In this document: positions 21,947-33,924 of the stretch, in pieces
How the letters are laid out: every line of letters begins with the position of its first letter
How positions within the stretch are numbered: position 1 is the stretch's first letter
Assembly: GCA_023974075.1 (NCBI GenBank)
Contig: CM043803.1
Location: forward strand, 5,386,830 to 5,450,829
DNA from: Chaenocephalus aceratus
Lineage: Eukaryota; Chordata; Actinopteri; Perciformes; Channichthyidae
DNA: 64,000 nt
Reading direction: 5' to 3'
Program-made: the position numbers and the translations under genes
The notes under the pieces: generated by a model
Seen by the model: only the letters and a program-made list of their open reading frames with translations
The model's database searches: none
What the model was told of the DNA's origin: nothing

Positions 21947-22309
21947 TCAGTCTTCCTCCTGCTCTGCTTCAAAAAATGCCTTATGAATGGCAAATTTCAG
22001 CCTTATCTTCTTTGTCATGGACATCCTTCGCAATGAAGGCAAGAGGCCCCGGAGAAACAACTCGTCCTCGTCCTCCTCCACCACTGGACGAGGTTGAGGT
22101 AGTGGCATGGAGAGAACAGGAGCGATGGCTGACAGTATCCCTTTCTCAAAGGCGGACATCTCCCTTCCCCTTCTCCTTTTTCCCCGGCCCTCAACATTAT
22201 CCTCCTCCTCTCCTGTCTGCCCTGCCTCAGCTTGCTGGCTGCTGGCTGGCTGTGTGTGCCTTACCTCTGCTACCGGCATCGCTTCATACAACAGGTCTGA
22301 GCTGTCCAA
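21947..22309 (-). CDS. BESS-motif protein exon, likely Harbinger accessory gene
   Basis: Open frame of 120 codons beginning directly after an in-frame TAG that also forms a potential CATAG acceptor, so this is probably a last exon rather than a whole gene (the first codon is TTG). It has a basic patch GKRRRGRE and a C-terminal BESS-like helix pair (LFLRGLLPSLRRMSMTKKIR followed by LKFAIHKAFFEAE), the pattern in MADF-BESS proteins. It runs tail-to-tail with the transposase, 576 bp away, the arrangement expected of a Harbinger second ORF. The MADF/Myb-like N-terminal part is not visible; only 280 bp remain before the array flank. Confidence 0.55.
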   Translation of the reverse strand: MDSSDLLYEAMPVAEVRHTQPASSQQAEAGQTGEEEDNVEGRGKRRRGREMSAFEKGILSAIAPVLSMPLPQPRPVVEEDEDELFLRGLLPSLRRMSMTKKIRLKFAIHKAFFEAEQEED

Positions 22310-22590
22310 CTATGACAACACTCCTTGAACATGCGCGCGCTATGTGAGAATCTGCCTTGGTACAAAGTAGCAGCGAAAACATGAGTTTCATTGATTTGGG
22401 CATTCTCTCAAGCGGAATGGATTTGATAGTGAATCACTGACACAGCGCTCTACAAAGTGCTGCGAGTGGATAGACCGATTCACGGACTTTCCACATGGTA
22501 AAAGTGGGGGGGTCTATACTAATCATTTCAAAAAGTGGGGGGGACTTGTCCCACCCTCATATAATGACTATGATGCCCATGCATTAAAGT
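22310..22590. other. Right flank of the inserted segment
   Basis: No gene. Contains CATGCGCGCGC and the G-rich phrase AAAAAGTGGGGGGGACTTG near 22540, which may be an element end. Array-derived sequence resumes at about 22590 (TTCATCACAGTTATACAAAG). Confidence 0.5.
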
Positions 22591-22622
22591 TTAAACCCTT
22601 CATCACAGTTATACAAAGCAAT

Positions 22623-22687
22623 CACCCCAGATGGGACTCAAACCCACAATCCCTGGCTTAGGAGGCCAGTGCCTTGTCCATTGGGCC
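22623..22687 (-). pseudogene. Decayed tRNA-Arg(CCU), 5' acceptor lost
   Basis: Anticodon arm intact but the B box is mutated (plus ACTCAAACC) and the 5' acceptor strand ACTGGGGC is missing. A relic of the array on the far side of the 10 kb segment, still flanked by C-type spacer. Confidence 0.85.
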
Positions 22688-22969
22688 AAAAATATTTGGA
22701 CCAAATTCGTGAAAAAAAACACTATGTATACTGTATAGAGACATTTCTAAAAATAAAAGCTACATTCGTGAACATTTTAGGAGAAACAGTATGGAATAAT
22801 TCATGCCAAATATAGCAATTCTATTTATGGAATGATTCATGTCAAACATAGCAATCCTATGGGAGAACGTGTCCTCTTGTACAAGGTACATTTTACTGAA
22901 GGGTGTGAATTCAAACCTCTGACTAGGACAAACGTATCAAACCCCTGCATCTCAGTTATACAAAGCAAT

Positions 22970-23020
22970 CACCCCAGATGGGACTTGAACTCACACTCCC
23001 TGGCGGAGGCCACTGGGGGC
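22970..23020 (-). pseudogene. Decayed tRNA-Arg(CCU), anticodon deleted
   Basis: T arm present with changes (ACTTGAACTCACAC). The anticodon and D arms have collapsed by about 22 bases, leaving the two acceptor strands. Confidence 0.85.
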
Positions 23021-23460
23021 AAACATATTTGCACCAAATATGAGAAAAAAATGTCAATGTATAATGTGTAGAAAAATATCCAAAATAAAAACATTTGTCA
23101 GAAGTTTAGGAAAAAACAGCATGGTATATTATGTCCAAAAACGTGAAAATATTAACAACATGGTATTGTATGTGTAAAACATCAGAACAATTGACATTGT
23201 ATAGGTCGAACATTTCAGTGAAAAAATAGTATAGTATGTCAAAAATATCAGGAGCAAAAGTATATTATGTATAAAATATGTATACATATAACAAGTAACA
23301 TAGGATTTAATCCTGAAAATATTTGAAAAAAAGACACAATACAATAAAATATCATTAAAAAATAACAGAGTATAGTATATCAAAATATCAAATATAAGGA
23401 CATTTATAGTATTTTGAAATCGTTAGAAAATATGTATAGTATAATCTATAAATAGCAGGT
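23021..23460. repeat. Degenerate array-spacer-like repeats
   Basis: Repeated phrases such as ATATCCAAAATAAAA, GTATAGTATGTCAAAAATAT and ACATGGTATTGTATGTG resemble the tRNA spacers but contain no tRNA. Probably the eroded edge of the array. Confidence 0.5.
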
Positions 23461-25984
23461 TTAAACATATTCAGAATTGTTTCATTTGTATAACAGTTCA
23501 GTCTATGTTTCTCACCACTAAAAGCAGAAGATGTCAATAGTGTTGACCCATTTTATTCGATACAAATGTGCTTTGTAGGGTAGACTGAGACCGTCCCTTT
23601 TTTACCATACATTCCTTCCTACCATCCACAAAAAGATACAAAATCCACCTGTTCCAGGCAGGGTATATCTGGGCTATATGTTGGGCCAACAATTATGTCT
23701 TGATAACCAAGACATGCTGAGCCCCTTTCTGCTCTTCAGGGATGAAAAGAAGTCCAATTACCTTGAACTAAAATAAAATATAGGATCAGTAGCAGCAGAG
23801 GATTAAATAATATTATGATCCAATCTAAGGCAATGCTCCAGTAACAAAGCAGAGAGTAATGGAAAAATCTAAGCCCTCAATATTTGGACTCTCCAACATT
23901 ACTCATCTGGCCTATTGAATGGAGTCTTATCTCGTCATGACAACAGCATACAGAGATTGAGAGTAATTGCCATGGCAACAGGTCACCTTGGAATAGTAGC
24001 TTATCTTTCCTTAAACTTGCTTCAGGCGAGCGCTGACGGACGTTTAAAGATACGTCCTCACTGCTGCTCTGTCAGGTTCAACAAGCCTGACAGAAATCTT
24101 GTTAAAAGTTCAAAAGATTTCAAGTAAAAGAATAACACTTTCACCACTTGGTGCAATCTCTTTTTTCTGTCAGTTGCCAGCTGACATGTGAACCAAACCC
24201 CAGAAGCATATTCCTCCAGGATGCTGCAGCAGATGACTGACCTCCATATGACGAGACTGGAGAAGAGGGCTTTGATCATTGTCCAGACCATCATTTTCAA
24301 GTACTGTGCCACTTTATGATTTCCTTTCCATCTCTTCAATCCAAGAAGATCCATACCCCACACAACTGTGTGTTAAATAAAAAGCTGCAGACAAAAGATC
24401 GTTAGGGTTAGCTTAGCTTAGCATAAAGACTGTAAACAAGGGGGAAACAGTTAGGCTCCCTCTGCCTTACATTCACCTTCTAGCACATTAACAGTGTATC
24501 AAGTGTGTTTAATACAAATGTCCCACACAAATACTTAAATCAGTTAACTGGCTGTAGCTTCAAAATTACAACACAGACATTGGAGTGGTAACAATTGTTC
24601 CCATCTAAAAAGTAAATATGTTTTTCCCAAAGCGTAAGACTATGAGTTTTCTTAAAGTAATATGTATCTCTACAAAGTAGGTATAGACCAAAAGATAAAG
24701 GCTCCACAAAGAAGAGGCACATGTGCATGTTCATCCAAAAAGGCTCTTTAATTGGTCTAAGTGATTCATTACAGGGTGAGGGAGCTAGGTAATATAGATA
24801 CGAGAATAGCTTTCATTACCTCATTCAAATCTGATCATTTAAAAGTAAGAGGGGTTGGGGAGAAGAGGGATGACAGGGGAATATAAAAGAGTGTTAATGA
24901 GAAAAAGATGAAAATCGTAATATAGGCCAACTGATAGAGTTAATACAGTGATGACAAATATTAAAGTAAATCGGCAATAACCTTACAAAAATGAAATTTG
25001 AGCTAAAATGTGATTAGAAATGTTTAAAGAGTGACAATAAATTCCTATCATATGTAGAATACATGAATATGACACTAACCAGTCTCACATAAGACTTCTC
25101 TATATTGATATATTATTTAAATGATTTATTTTTATTGTGAGGCCCTTTGCGATGTTGTGCTGTACTGCAGCCTCATACTGAAATTCAGTGAGGAACACAA
25201 ATCCATGGTTTAACACACAAAGTGTTGGTCAGTGCTTTCCCAATACCTTCATCATTTTACAGATGGTGTTCATATGGACTGCTTTCACAAAGCCACTGCT
25301 ACCTGTCATTATTCCCTATATATGACGACTTGAAGAAGGGTTTAGCTCAAGTTTTTGTTTCCTTAATGTGTTATTTTGGAATTAAACTCTTCACATGTTT
25401 ATCTACAGAATGTTTTGCTACAGTGGCTGCTTGTTTTTGGTGGCGGTATTCATAATCACAATCCCTTATTCCCTTCACTATTTCACCCTTGTTGTAAACA
25501 GTTAATCTACTTAACAATCAAGACTGAATCCCAACCACCCACAATAAAATATGTACAACATACACATGGCATGAAAACTCTGGTTATAGATTAACCATGC
25601 GCCAACACCCTGGACTGTTGTAAATCTTAGTGCACATTGAAGCACAGAAAACACAAGCATTGTAGGAAAGTAGCAAGTACGTAAAACCTGCCCACCCACA
25701 GCTTTACACAACTGTCTCAAGGTTAAATTGGTACTGTGCAGTTTTCTTATCTTATTGTAGTATACATCAAAAAAGTCCTAAACATCTGTAAAATCTGCTG
25801 AGCCAAACTGCTATTCTTTACCACACAAAGTCACATACAAAAAAAATCAACAATTACTTCAAGTTATAACTTTTCCACTTTTCATATATCTTAGCACTTC
25901 CCCCTCTCAACAGTGGCCATCTTTAAGAGTCCTGTTCTCTAATATTGCACAGTATCCATCTTCTAAGGTTCTTTTGGTTTCCCA
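23461..25984. other. Intergenic and 3' UTR of grin2c
   Basis: No coding sequence supported. Mostly AT-rich. On the minus strand AATAAAAATAAAT at about 25122-25135 is a candidate polyadenylation signal for grin2c, giving a 3' UTR of about 850 bp. Confidence 0.4.
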
Positions 25985-27514
25985 TTAGACCTCAGACTCA
26001 AGACTGGAAACCCGCCGCCAGGGACGAAGTACGCAGGGGCTCCCCGAAGGCTGACCCCCTGCTCGCTGACCTGCTAGGGCCTCTGATCCAGTCTGGGATC
26101 CCTGATAGATGCCATAGGCTCCGTATAGACTGTCCTGGTACAGCAGAGCCTGCTGGCTTCCACATCTCTCACCACCACAAGCCAGCAGCTGGCACACAGG
26201 GCTGCTGGAGGCCTGGCTGTGGTGCTGCAGGTCTAGGGGGCCGTGGTAGAGCGGGTAGTCCAGGGTATGAGTTCAGGTAGTGGGCATATTGTCTGCTAAG
26301 CAAGCTGGTGGCTCTGCGTACCATCCCTCGCCCTAAACCACTGCCATGTTGCACTGCCTCTCCGTATGTCGGGAGGTGGGCGGAGTGGGAGTAGCGCAGC
26401 CTCTGGCCCTTACGCCCATTAGGCCTCCTATGGTCCTCCCTTATGTGGAGGTAGGCCTGGTTCCGTGGGAGGCACAGGTTGTTTCGAAGTTGGGCAGGGT
26501 TGTAGGGCTTTGCAGGTGCGGTCTGAGTAAGCATGCATGGGAACAGGTCCGGCAGGGCAGACTGTGATTGGCTGGACAGGGATGACAGGGATTCCTCCAT
26601 CTGACGTATCTGCTCGCTGCCCCACGTTGCTTTAAGGAATGAGGGGCGGCGGTGCCTTCGTCTACCTCTGAGCACCATGTCCTCCGGGGGCCAGGAGCCG
26701 TAGTTCTCTACCCGCGGACACTTCACCTCCTCTGAGTAGATGCAGTCAACGCTGGGGGCGGAGATGTGGTTTTCTTGTAGGTGGTTGGCTTTGAGCTCAC
26801 TCAGATAGACGGAGCTTATGTTGCTCTTTTCCTGGTCCCTGTATTTTCTCCCCTCTACATTCGCATCCTCACACTGGAAACTTTTAGACCTTCTTTTCCG
26901 TCTGGAGAAGCCCTCATGGACTTGCTGGTTTTGATGCGGGGAGACTGGGTGAGATGCGTAGATGTCAGGTAGTTGGAGATCATTGTAGGGGATGAAGGGT
27001 GAATGAGGATGGGGGTCTACATAGAGTCTACCTGTGGTCTGGTAGTGGTGAGGGTGCTGATGAGGGAGTGGTTCACCCATAGCCAGATGGGGGCTACTGA
27101 GGCTGGACACAGGAAGTGGCCGGTCATACAGACATGAAGAAGAGCGAGTTGGGAGCGTGTAGCGTAGTGGCGTTGGCCTGGTCACACCCCTCTGGAGTTT
27201 CAGAGAGGTAACAGCGGTCAAAGGTGGGGTTAGTGGCAGTGATTCTCCGTAATATAGGCAAATCCTCCTGGTACAGTCTCCGTGGCGACTTGTGGAATAC
27301 GAACAGGCAAGCTGCCGCCATGACGACTCAAATGCTCTATGGTCTTGGTGGGCGTGGTCCAGAGACGTCTCAACATTGGCAGTGGAGACCAGGTCCTTGC
27401 AGTGCGAAGCATCTTAAGCATGTTTTGTTTGAGCGTAGTTGGAGGTTAGTCAGGTTTGGCCAAACCAGATGAACGCCCAGGTTCCTCTACTCCCTTGAAA
27501 CAACTATAAATACC
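25985..27514 (-). CDS. GluN2C last exon: cytoplasmic C-terminal tail
   Basis: Begins after CTCTCAG with GIYSCFKGVEE and ends in VSSLESEV, the PDZ-binding C-terminus of GluN2C/2D. Between are basic and His-rich tail segments (RRKRRSKSFQCED, RGRRRHRRPSFLKATW). The reading frame is not continuous. A C is missing near 27449, an extra A sits near 27424, a G is missing near 27395 and an extra C sits near 27351; there is at least one more shift between 27320 and 27220 and one near 26260. All except perhaps the last two are ±1 in a run of 2-4 identical bases, and correcting each restores family-like sequence. Consensus error is likelier than a dead gene because nearly all upstream exons are clean. 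Confidence 0.8.
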
Positions 27515-27890
27515 CTGAGAGACAGAATGATAAAGAAAGAAAGGAGGATGGAACAAGAGGTGGAAAACAGACAAGAGAAAAAGAAAGTAGAGTATAAATC
27601 CCCTTATTATTTGGAATTAATATCAATAGGTTAGCTACAAACAGTTTATAACCTTGAATCAACCTAACACTCCTTAGGGGACAATTTCACAGAGAAATTT
27701 CAACCAATTTGTGCGTTTCAAAAGTTACGTTCCACCTCCTAACTAATAACAACCCCACTAGCAGTTTAATAAAAAACTGATTTCATTAATATCTAATTTC
27801 ATCACTGAGGCACTTAGTCACAAATGTATTATGCATTCTCCCGGGAGTCAAGAAAACTGTTTAAGCTGAGGGGATTGCTTCACAAACACA

Positions 27891-27894
27891 CACA

Positions 27895-27936
<42 letters not shown>

Positions 27937-27960
27937 ACACGCACACACACACACACACAG
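27891..27960. repeat. (CA)n microsatellite
   Basis: About 70 bp of CA dinucleotides with a few interruptions. Confidence 0.95.
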
Positions 27961-28262
27961 ATCCAAATCCCATGACTGCTCTCTGCTTACAGTTGGCTGG
28001 GAGATCCTGAAAGAGACACATTTAATTTGTCCCTTGGGGCCACCCCGCACGGATTAATGATCAGATAGTCATTTGGCCGTTAATCTGATAAATCCCCGAT
28101 CCAGGCACAATAGTGTAATTACAGAGTAAAGGAGCACAGAGGCTGGTGTCCGTAGACATTTCCCTGGCTTCAGCCGGAGCTTTTATGCCTCAATGGCCAC
28201 AGTCCCAAACAACGGCATCAACAAAACCGGGCATTGATTAAGGCTAATTGCAAATTAATATT

Positions 28263-29124
28263 TAGACCCTCCAGAAAAAACGCGATTCTGCGATCGCAGA
28301 GACATTACCGCATAATCAGCAAAATGGCGCATATTTTTAAAAAGCCGCATATTTATCAAAAGGCCGCATAATCCCCTCCCCGCATTTTCCACACAAAATT
28401 GAGAAAAAAAAAAGTTAACTCGTCTTGACGTGAAGTGATGATGATGCGCGACGTCATCAGCTCGCGCATCACAGAAGGTAAACAACACCGTAGAGTGAAC
28501 GTGTGGAGCTCACACGAGAGTTCTCTTTACCAAAGATGAAAAAATCTAATCCATCTCATTTACCGACGAACATTTCTGCTAAAGACCGGGCAAAGCAGTA
28601 CCCCGATGTCTGGGGGGAAACTATTTCTGCACCCCGTGCAACTGTGTTGGAGCATAAGAGAACAACGACGGTGACGACCCACTTTGATTTAATTCAAACA
28701 TTCGAAAATGCTTTCTGCTGCTGCGGACAAGAAAGCCAAACAACTCACGTCACCGAGGCATCAACCTCCAAAACCCTTTCCAGGGCTACAAGAAACGAAG
28801 TGAGTGAGTGTGTGTGTGTGTGTGAGAGAGAGAGTGTGTGATTAAAATAGCCCAATTGCTTTTACAATAAATAACCTTTGAATGTGTTTAATTGAATAGT
28901 AAAGGGGTTTAACGTTAGTGGCAGGTTGTGTGTGAGAGAGAATAAATAAATAAGACAGCCCAATATTTATTTTTTCCGCATATTTCGCAACTTTCCGCAT
29001 ATTTCACAACTTCCCGCAATTTCACCGCATAAAATCACATAAAACCCTGCATGTTTGATCGCATAATCAAGGATTTTAGCCCGCATAATCAAGGATTTTA
29101 GCTCGCGTTTTTCTGGAGGGTCTA
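28263..29124. mobile_element. TIR element with CGGBP1-like remnant
   Basis: Inverted ends TAGACCCTCCAGAAAAA at 28263 and its complement at 29108-29124, with AATATT on both outer sides. The interior is rich in CCGCATATTT phrases. A decayed ORF at 28503-28841 (AKQYPDVWGE, then VLEHKRTTTV, with CTPCNC in another frame) resembles the zinc-finger N-terminus of CGGBP1-like, hAT-derived proteins. Family assignment is by resemblance only. Confidence 0.6.
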
Positions 29125-29146
29125 AATATTGAGCAATTTGAGTTAA

Positions 29147-30862
29147 CCTCTTAAGCCCGAAGGTCCCCCCAGTGGACCCCTCCCACCGTTCTTTTACGAG
29201 ACTATGTCTCAGGGCTTCTTAACATTTATGAAACAATAATGTTTCATACCCTTTTAAAAAAAGAAACTCCGCTAACTGACAATAAGAACAATTGTTAGCT
29301 AAAAAAAACACAAGAGTAATACCAAGCCTTTGAATTAGCATTGAGCGAAAAAATGCTAACTAATGCTAACGCTTTTTTACACGGAACTCACGGAAGAAAT
29401 GCCCTTATTACTATCTTAACTGCACAAACTAGATATATACAATTTAAAGCTGAGACTCCACAGATTCCACACATGTAATGTCATCACTGTACGACCTCGA
29501 ATTCCTGGAACTATCAGCCAGAAAAGAGAAAGTAAACAACATCCGGTTTCAAAAATATTACAATAATTACGTCTTACCTTTTTTGATTTGTGATCAAAAG
29601 TTGTGTTCAACGGAATAAAAACGCCGCTCAAGGTTAATCCAATGTCTTTGTGTCACGTAGACATTTTTACTGATAATCCATCATCATATTTATGGCAATA
29701 TACTGGGTATAAAGTTTTGCCGTCCAGGCTTGTACTTTCAGATATGTTTCGTTTGCTTCTCTATTACGTCCACAATGGTAATGTTTACGTGGATTTGGGA
29801 ACTGCCCATCGATTCTATTGGATGTAATGGTTAAGAAAAAGGTGTAAATCACCCAAATCGACCAATGGGTTCCAGAGATATGGTCCTGCGTAAAGTATAA
29901 AGAATGCCAGCCAGTTTAAGTACATTACGCAGCAGACTTTACTTATTGTTTACTACGTAAGGAAGCAGGAATTGCAGGACCCAGAGCTCATGGAGCACAG
30001 AGCGGACAGCAGATAACGGAATTGCAGTTTTATTGCTTATAGACTATCAGAACATTTCAAAGGGGACACAGCCACATTGGATATTAACCTATGTATTAAC
30101 TACATCATCGTTTTGATCGTTTTAATACCATTGAAGACCAGTTTAGACCAGACAAAGAGGAAGGTGAGCCATGTTAGCCTAGCGCATTAGCGCTAGCGCC
30201 ACTTGTTTTGATGTACGTTTTTGTTGATAACGTCGCGAGTTTGTATCTTTCAGTGTTGAGGTGAGCACCGTTAGATTCTGTGTCTTTACGATCATACACA
30301 ATGTGTTGGATGTGCAGCTAGGATAAGTAATAAGGGAGCTAGGAGTGATTTTCGGTGCAGTAATAGGTTAGCATTTTTCGCTCGGGGCTAATTCAGAGGC
30401 TCACTGTAAGAGGATAACAGAGTAGGCCTATGTTTTATTTTATTTTATTTTTTTCACAACAGTTGTATTTGGATGGAATGAATACCTATAGTGATAATTC
30501 AAAGTAATAAAATGATTTTGCATCAATCTTGATACAGGGTACTTATTATATGTTATAGTTTGGATTCCTAAAGCTTTTAGTATACTAGCCCATCATTCAA
30601 GGGTGGTTTTTACTATAAGTAATGGGGTTTTTTTAGGCGGACATTAGAATTTACATGTTTTTACTGTGTTCCATCTGAATTTACTTTAAAATAAAAACAT
30701 CTATATTGATTCCGACACTTCTACATCCAACTCACAGATGTAACCTTGCTTTGAGGGAAAAGATTATTAATTTACCCCTTTTAGAAGTGAAGATATAGTC
30801 TTTGTTGTGTTAGTGGCATTTTCTAGCCTGAAACCTGAAAAACAGGCTCAGGGCTTAAGAGG
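29147..30862. mobile_element. 1.7 kb piggyBac-like non-autonomous element
   Basis: Flanked by TTAA on both sides (29143-29146, 30863-30866). Inverted ends CCTCTTAAGCCC at the left and GGGCTTAAGAGG at the right. No transposase ORF. TTAA duplication is the piggyBac signature. Confidence 0.7.
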
Positions 30863-30866
30863 TTAA

Positions 30867-31338
30867 ATGCTAAGAGTAAACACCAGAATTAGTGCTTCTT
30901 TTCTGTACCATTTATCTCTCCTCTCCCCTCTTATTTTTAATAACGATGCAGTGATATGTTCGCTAATATTTTAGCAAGGCCTGCTAATGATACAATGTAA
31001 TGACATGCAAATACACATACATTTGCACTTATTCATCATCACATAAAATCCACTTAATGTAAAACAACATATCACTGCAAACAAGCAAGGAACCACTTAA
31101 AAGTAAAAAATAATCAACCAGCCAATCTTTCAATCACTCAACAGAGCTGTTACTTAACCAATCCAATTTCAGCCACAGTTTTTCACAAACTAAATAACCA
31201 CTTTAGGAATCAGTAATCAGTCATTTCTCCCCATGACAAGGACTCAAAATCAAACCAACCGGTACTGCATAAGACGACAAGCTACCAAAATGAGAAAACA
31301 AAATCTTATCAATCAAATGACTTATTTGCATATCTCAC
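30867..31338. other. Intronic sequence, nothing recognised
   Basis: AT-rich, no ORF or repeat structure seen. Confidence 0.5.
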
Positions 31339-31571
31339 CCTACTGATGGCCAACATGTAGTCAAGTTTGCGAGACTTGCGGAGGGAGTGTCTCAGTTTCC
31401 AATAGAGCAAGTGTTCCCAGGCAAAGACCAGCATGCTGAGACCCATGGCCACGAGCAGCATGTAGAAGACTCCCGCCATGTTGTCAATGTCCAGCTTGCT
31501 GCTCATCACTTCGTTCTTCTCGTTCTGACAGATGCCCGACAACCACACCGTCTCCAAGCGCTGCGTGTCTC
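31339..31571 (-). CDS. GluN2C exon: S2 end, M4 and start of tail
   Basis: 233 bp, phase 2 in, phase 0 out. Carries [14 protein letters not shown] (end of the S2 ligand lobe), [20 protein letters not shown], the M4 helix [20 protein letters not shown], and [20 protein letters not shown]. Donor AGG|GTGAGA. Frame intact. Confidence 0.92.
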
Positions 31572-32414
31572 CTGGAGGGAAGAAGGTTTATAAGAGTAGA
31601 GGGGGAGATGAAAAAGTATATGAGATGACTGGTCAGATTAATAAGGAGTAAGATATATGATAGCTTACAATCAGGATGAATATCGTGAAGATCATGGGTA
31701 ATATTGGGTATTATTTAATATCGGGGGCTAAAATCCTTGTAGTGGCTTGAGTGGCAGCCATCTTCTTACTTGTTTTTTCTATTTTTTTTCCTGTGTTGAT
31801 CCAACCCTGGTATCCCCCCATATCGACATCCAAGTCATAAGTATGACTTAGAAACACAGAAAATATCCAAAAATGTGCACATGGGCCTATAAAATCAAAG
31901 CAAAATCAAGGCTTCATGTCAGCCAAAGTCAAGGAAATTAAAAGCTAATGTAATAGGGAAAACTGATGTATCGACCATGTACAGTGTTTTTTCTTTCAAA
32001 CTAAATCATTCATACTACAGTATTAAATTGTCTGATGATAGGAACGCTTTTGCTTCACTACCTTCCGTGAGGTCAGATGACAAAATTGGCGAGACTTGGG
32101 CAGATAAGACACATTCAGTTCTGCTCTTTTTCCTGCTCCATTGTCAGAACACTGCGGGACTTCAACTGTACACAAACTGCACAAAATTAGCTACAGTACA
32201 AGTCCAATAATGCAATAACCCTCAAACTAAAGCTAAAAGTCAGTACTTCAACATTATCAACCTGACTGATCCATATTCTGCCATTTGGGGAATTGTGTAG
32301 GGTCTTTCTGGCTGCACACTACAATGAAGTGTAGAGGAATCCTAACATACAAACAAAGCACATTTTAAATGAGAATAGTTTACAGCACTTCCTCAAGCTT
32401 TCATTGCCCCATAA

Positions 32415-32545
32415 GCTATTCCCCGGGCGCCGTACATAATGGCAGCCCACTGCTCCTAACACTAGGATGGGTCAAATGCAGAGAAACCGTTTCGTTACAT
32501 GGTACCTGAACTGTGTAATGACAATAAGTTGAATCTATCTAATCT
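32415..32545 (+). mobile_element. Fish SINE/LINE 3' fragment
   Basis: GGGCGCCGTACATAATGGCA, an ACTAGGATGGG stretch and GTAATGACAATAAGTTGAATC with an ATCT tail: a common fish retroposon 3' end. No coding part. Confidence 0.5.
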
Positions 32546-33039
32546 ATCTATCTATTCCTCCAGCCCTCTGAACAGGTGGCCACCTCTTGAGCTGCGTTCT
32601 CCACAGCAAGGCCTATTTTCCCTCTCAGTCAGCATATGGTGATCATAAAGACACTTTTTCTTAAATCATCCCTGAAAGCTCGGCAAGAGTGTGTGGGTGC
32701 TCTTAAGCTCCCAGAGGAGCGGAGGATATTAATTCCACCCTCATGGTGAGCGTGTGTGTGTATATATAGGTAGGAAACAAACGAGTGTGTTTGTGTGTAA
32801 TGGAGATAATCGTATCTCTATCACTCCCTGCTGTTCTCCAGGATATTAACTCTTCCCTGTAAGCCCACTTCCCTGCTGACACAGCAAACGCTGAACTGGA
32901 CTGAAGCCAGTTCAACAGATCACATACAGAGTGTCAGCCAGAGAAGAACAACACAAACAGATAAAATACTGCAAAGTGTACAGTGCGAGAGTGTGCTCAG
33001 TCAAGGATTGTGTATTATATATTGTAAGGTATGGATCAC

Positions 33040-33227
33040 CGTCTCCAAGGAACTGCAGCAGAGCCAGGTCAATAAGACGTTTCCAGCGAGAGTCCTTCTG
33101 CAGAGCGATGCCGTATCCTGTGGTGGCAAATACTTTCCCGCTGCCGATGGTCACCAGCTTGCAGCCCTCGTCCTTCCCAGCCATGTAGTTCAAAACGGCA
33201 GCGTCGTAGATGAAAGCGTTCAGTTTC
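33040..33227 (-). CDS. GluN2C exon: S2 ligand-binding lobe
   Basis: 188 bp. Encodes [20 protein letters not shown] and [20 protein letters not shown], with the FIYDAA motif whose Asp contacts the glutamate amino group in the family. Ends QFLGDG before GTGATC. Frame intact. Confidence 0.93.
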
Positions 33228-33756
33228 CTGCATCACAATAAAGCGTCTTTATCTGAGAAAAGCTTTAGCTCCTAAAAAGTGTAATAGTTTCTTACACACA
33301 TGTTAGACTTGTATGTCTGTCCTAAAGAAGTCTTCAGTATTAGTGGTTTTATACTCAAACCGTTCAATACAAATGGTGTATACCTATGCTCTGGGGACCA
33401 TGAATGTGAGAGGTTTTACTGAGTGTACAAAATGTTTAATGCTCAATATGGTTAAAATAACTTCAAATGTTTTCAACTGGTTATAAGTGAAGATTTAATG
33501 TTTGACAGCTCTTTTTTTATACAAAGTAAACTGCACTAAGCTTGATTTTTTTTCATCTAAAAATACACCCATCAAATCGGCCTGTTCACAAATAAATGCT
33601 ACATCACAAAGGACATCAAATCTCTGTTGCGTCACCCAAATGATTATCATAATGACTTGTGATATGTGTCTCAGATCTTCCCTAGCAGGAGGGTCATTTA
33701 AAAATAGCCTCTTATCTTAATTGTGTAACAAAGTTAAAAAGTAAGTCAAACTGTAC

Positions 33757-33917
33757 CCAGTCTTCAGGCTTTCTAGAGCTTCTTCCACCCCCTTCTGGTT
33801 GTATTTCATCATGTGCATGTGCATGTCGGGGTAGTTGCTGCGGATGTTCCTCTCTGTGCTCCCGTTCGGGACCGTCCCAAAGCGAAAAGGAGGATAATGC
33901 TCATGTGGTTTCTGGAA
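33757..33917 (-). CDS. GluN2C exon: S2 segment after M3
   Basis: 161 bp. Encodes [20 protein letters not shown] and [16 protein letters not shown]. The GST loop contacts the ligand gamma-carboxylate in GluN2 subunits. Its acceptor follows an unusually long pyrimidine-rich stretch (polypurine on the plus strand). Confidence 0.93.
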
Positions 33918-33924
33918 CTGTAGG

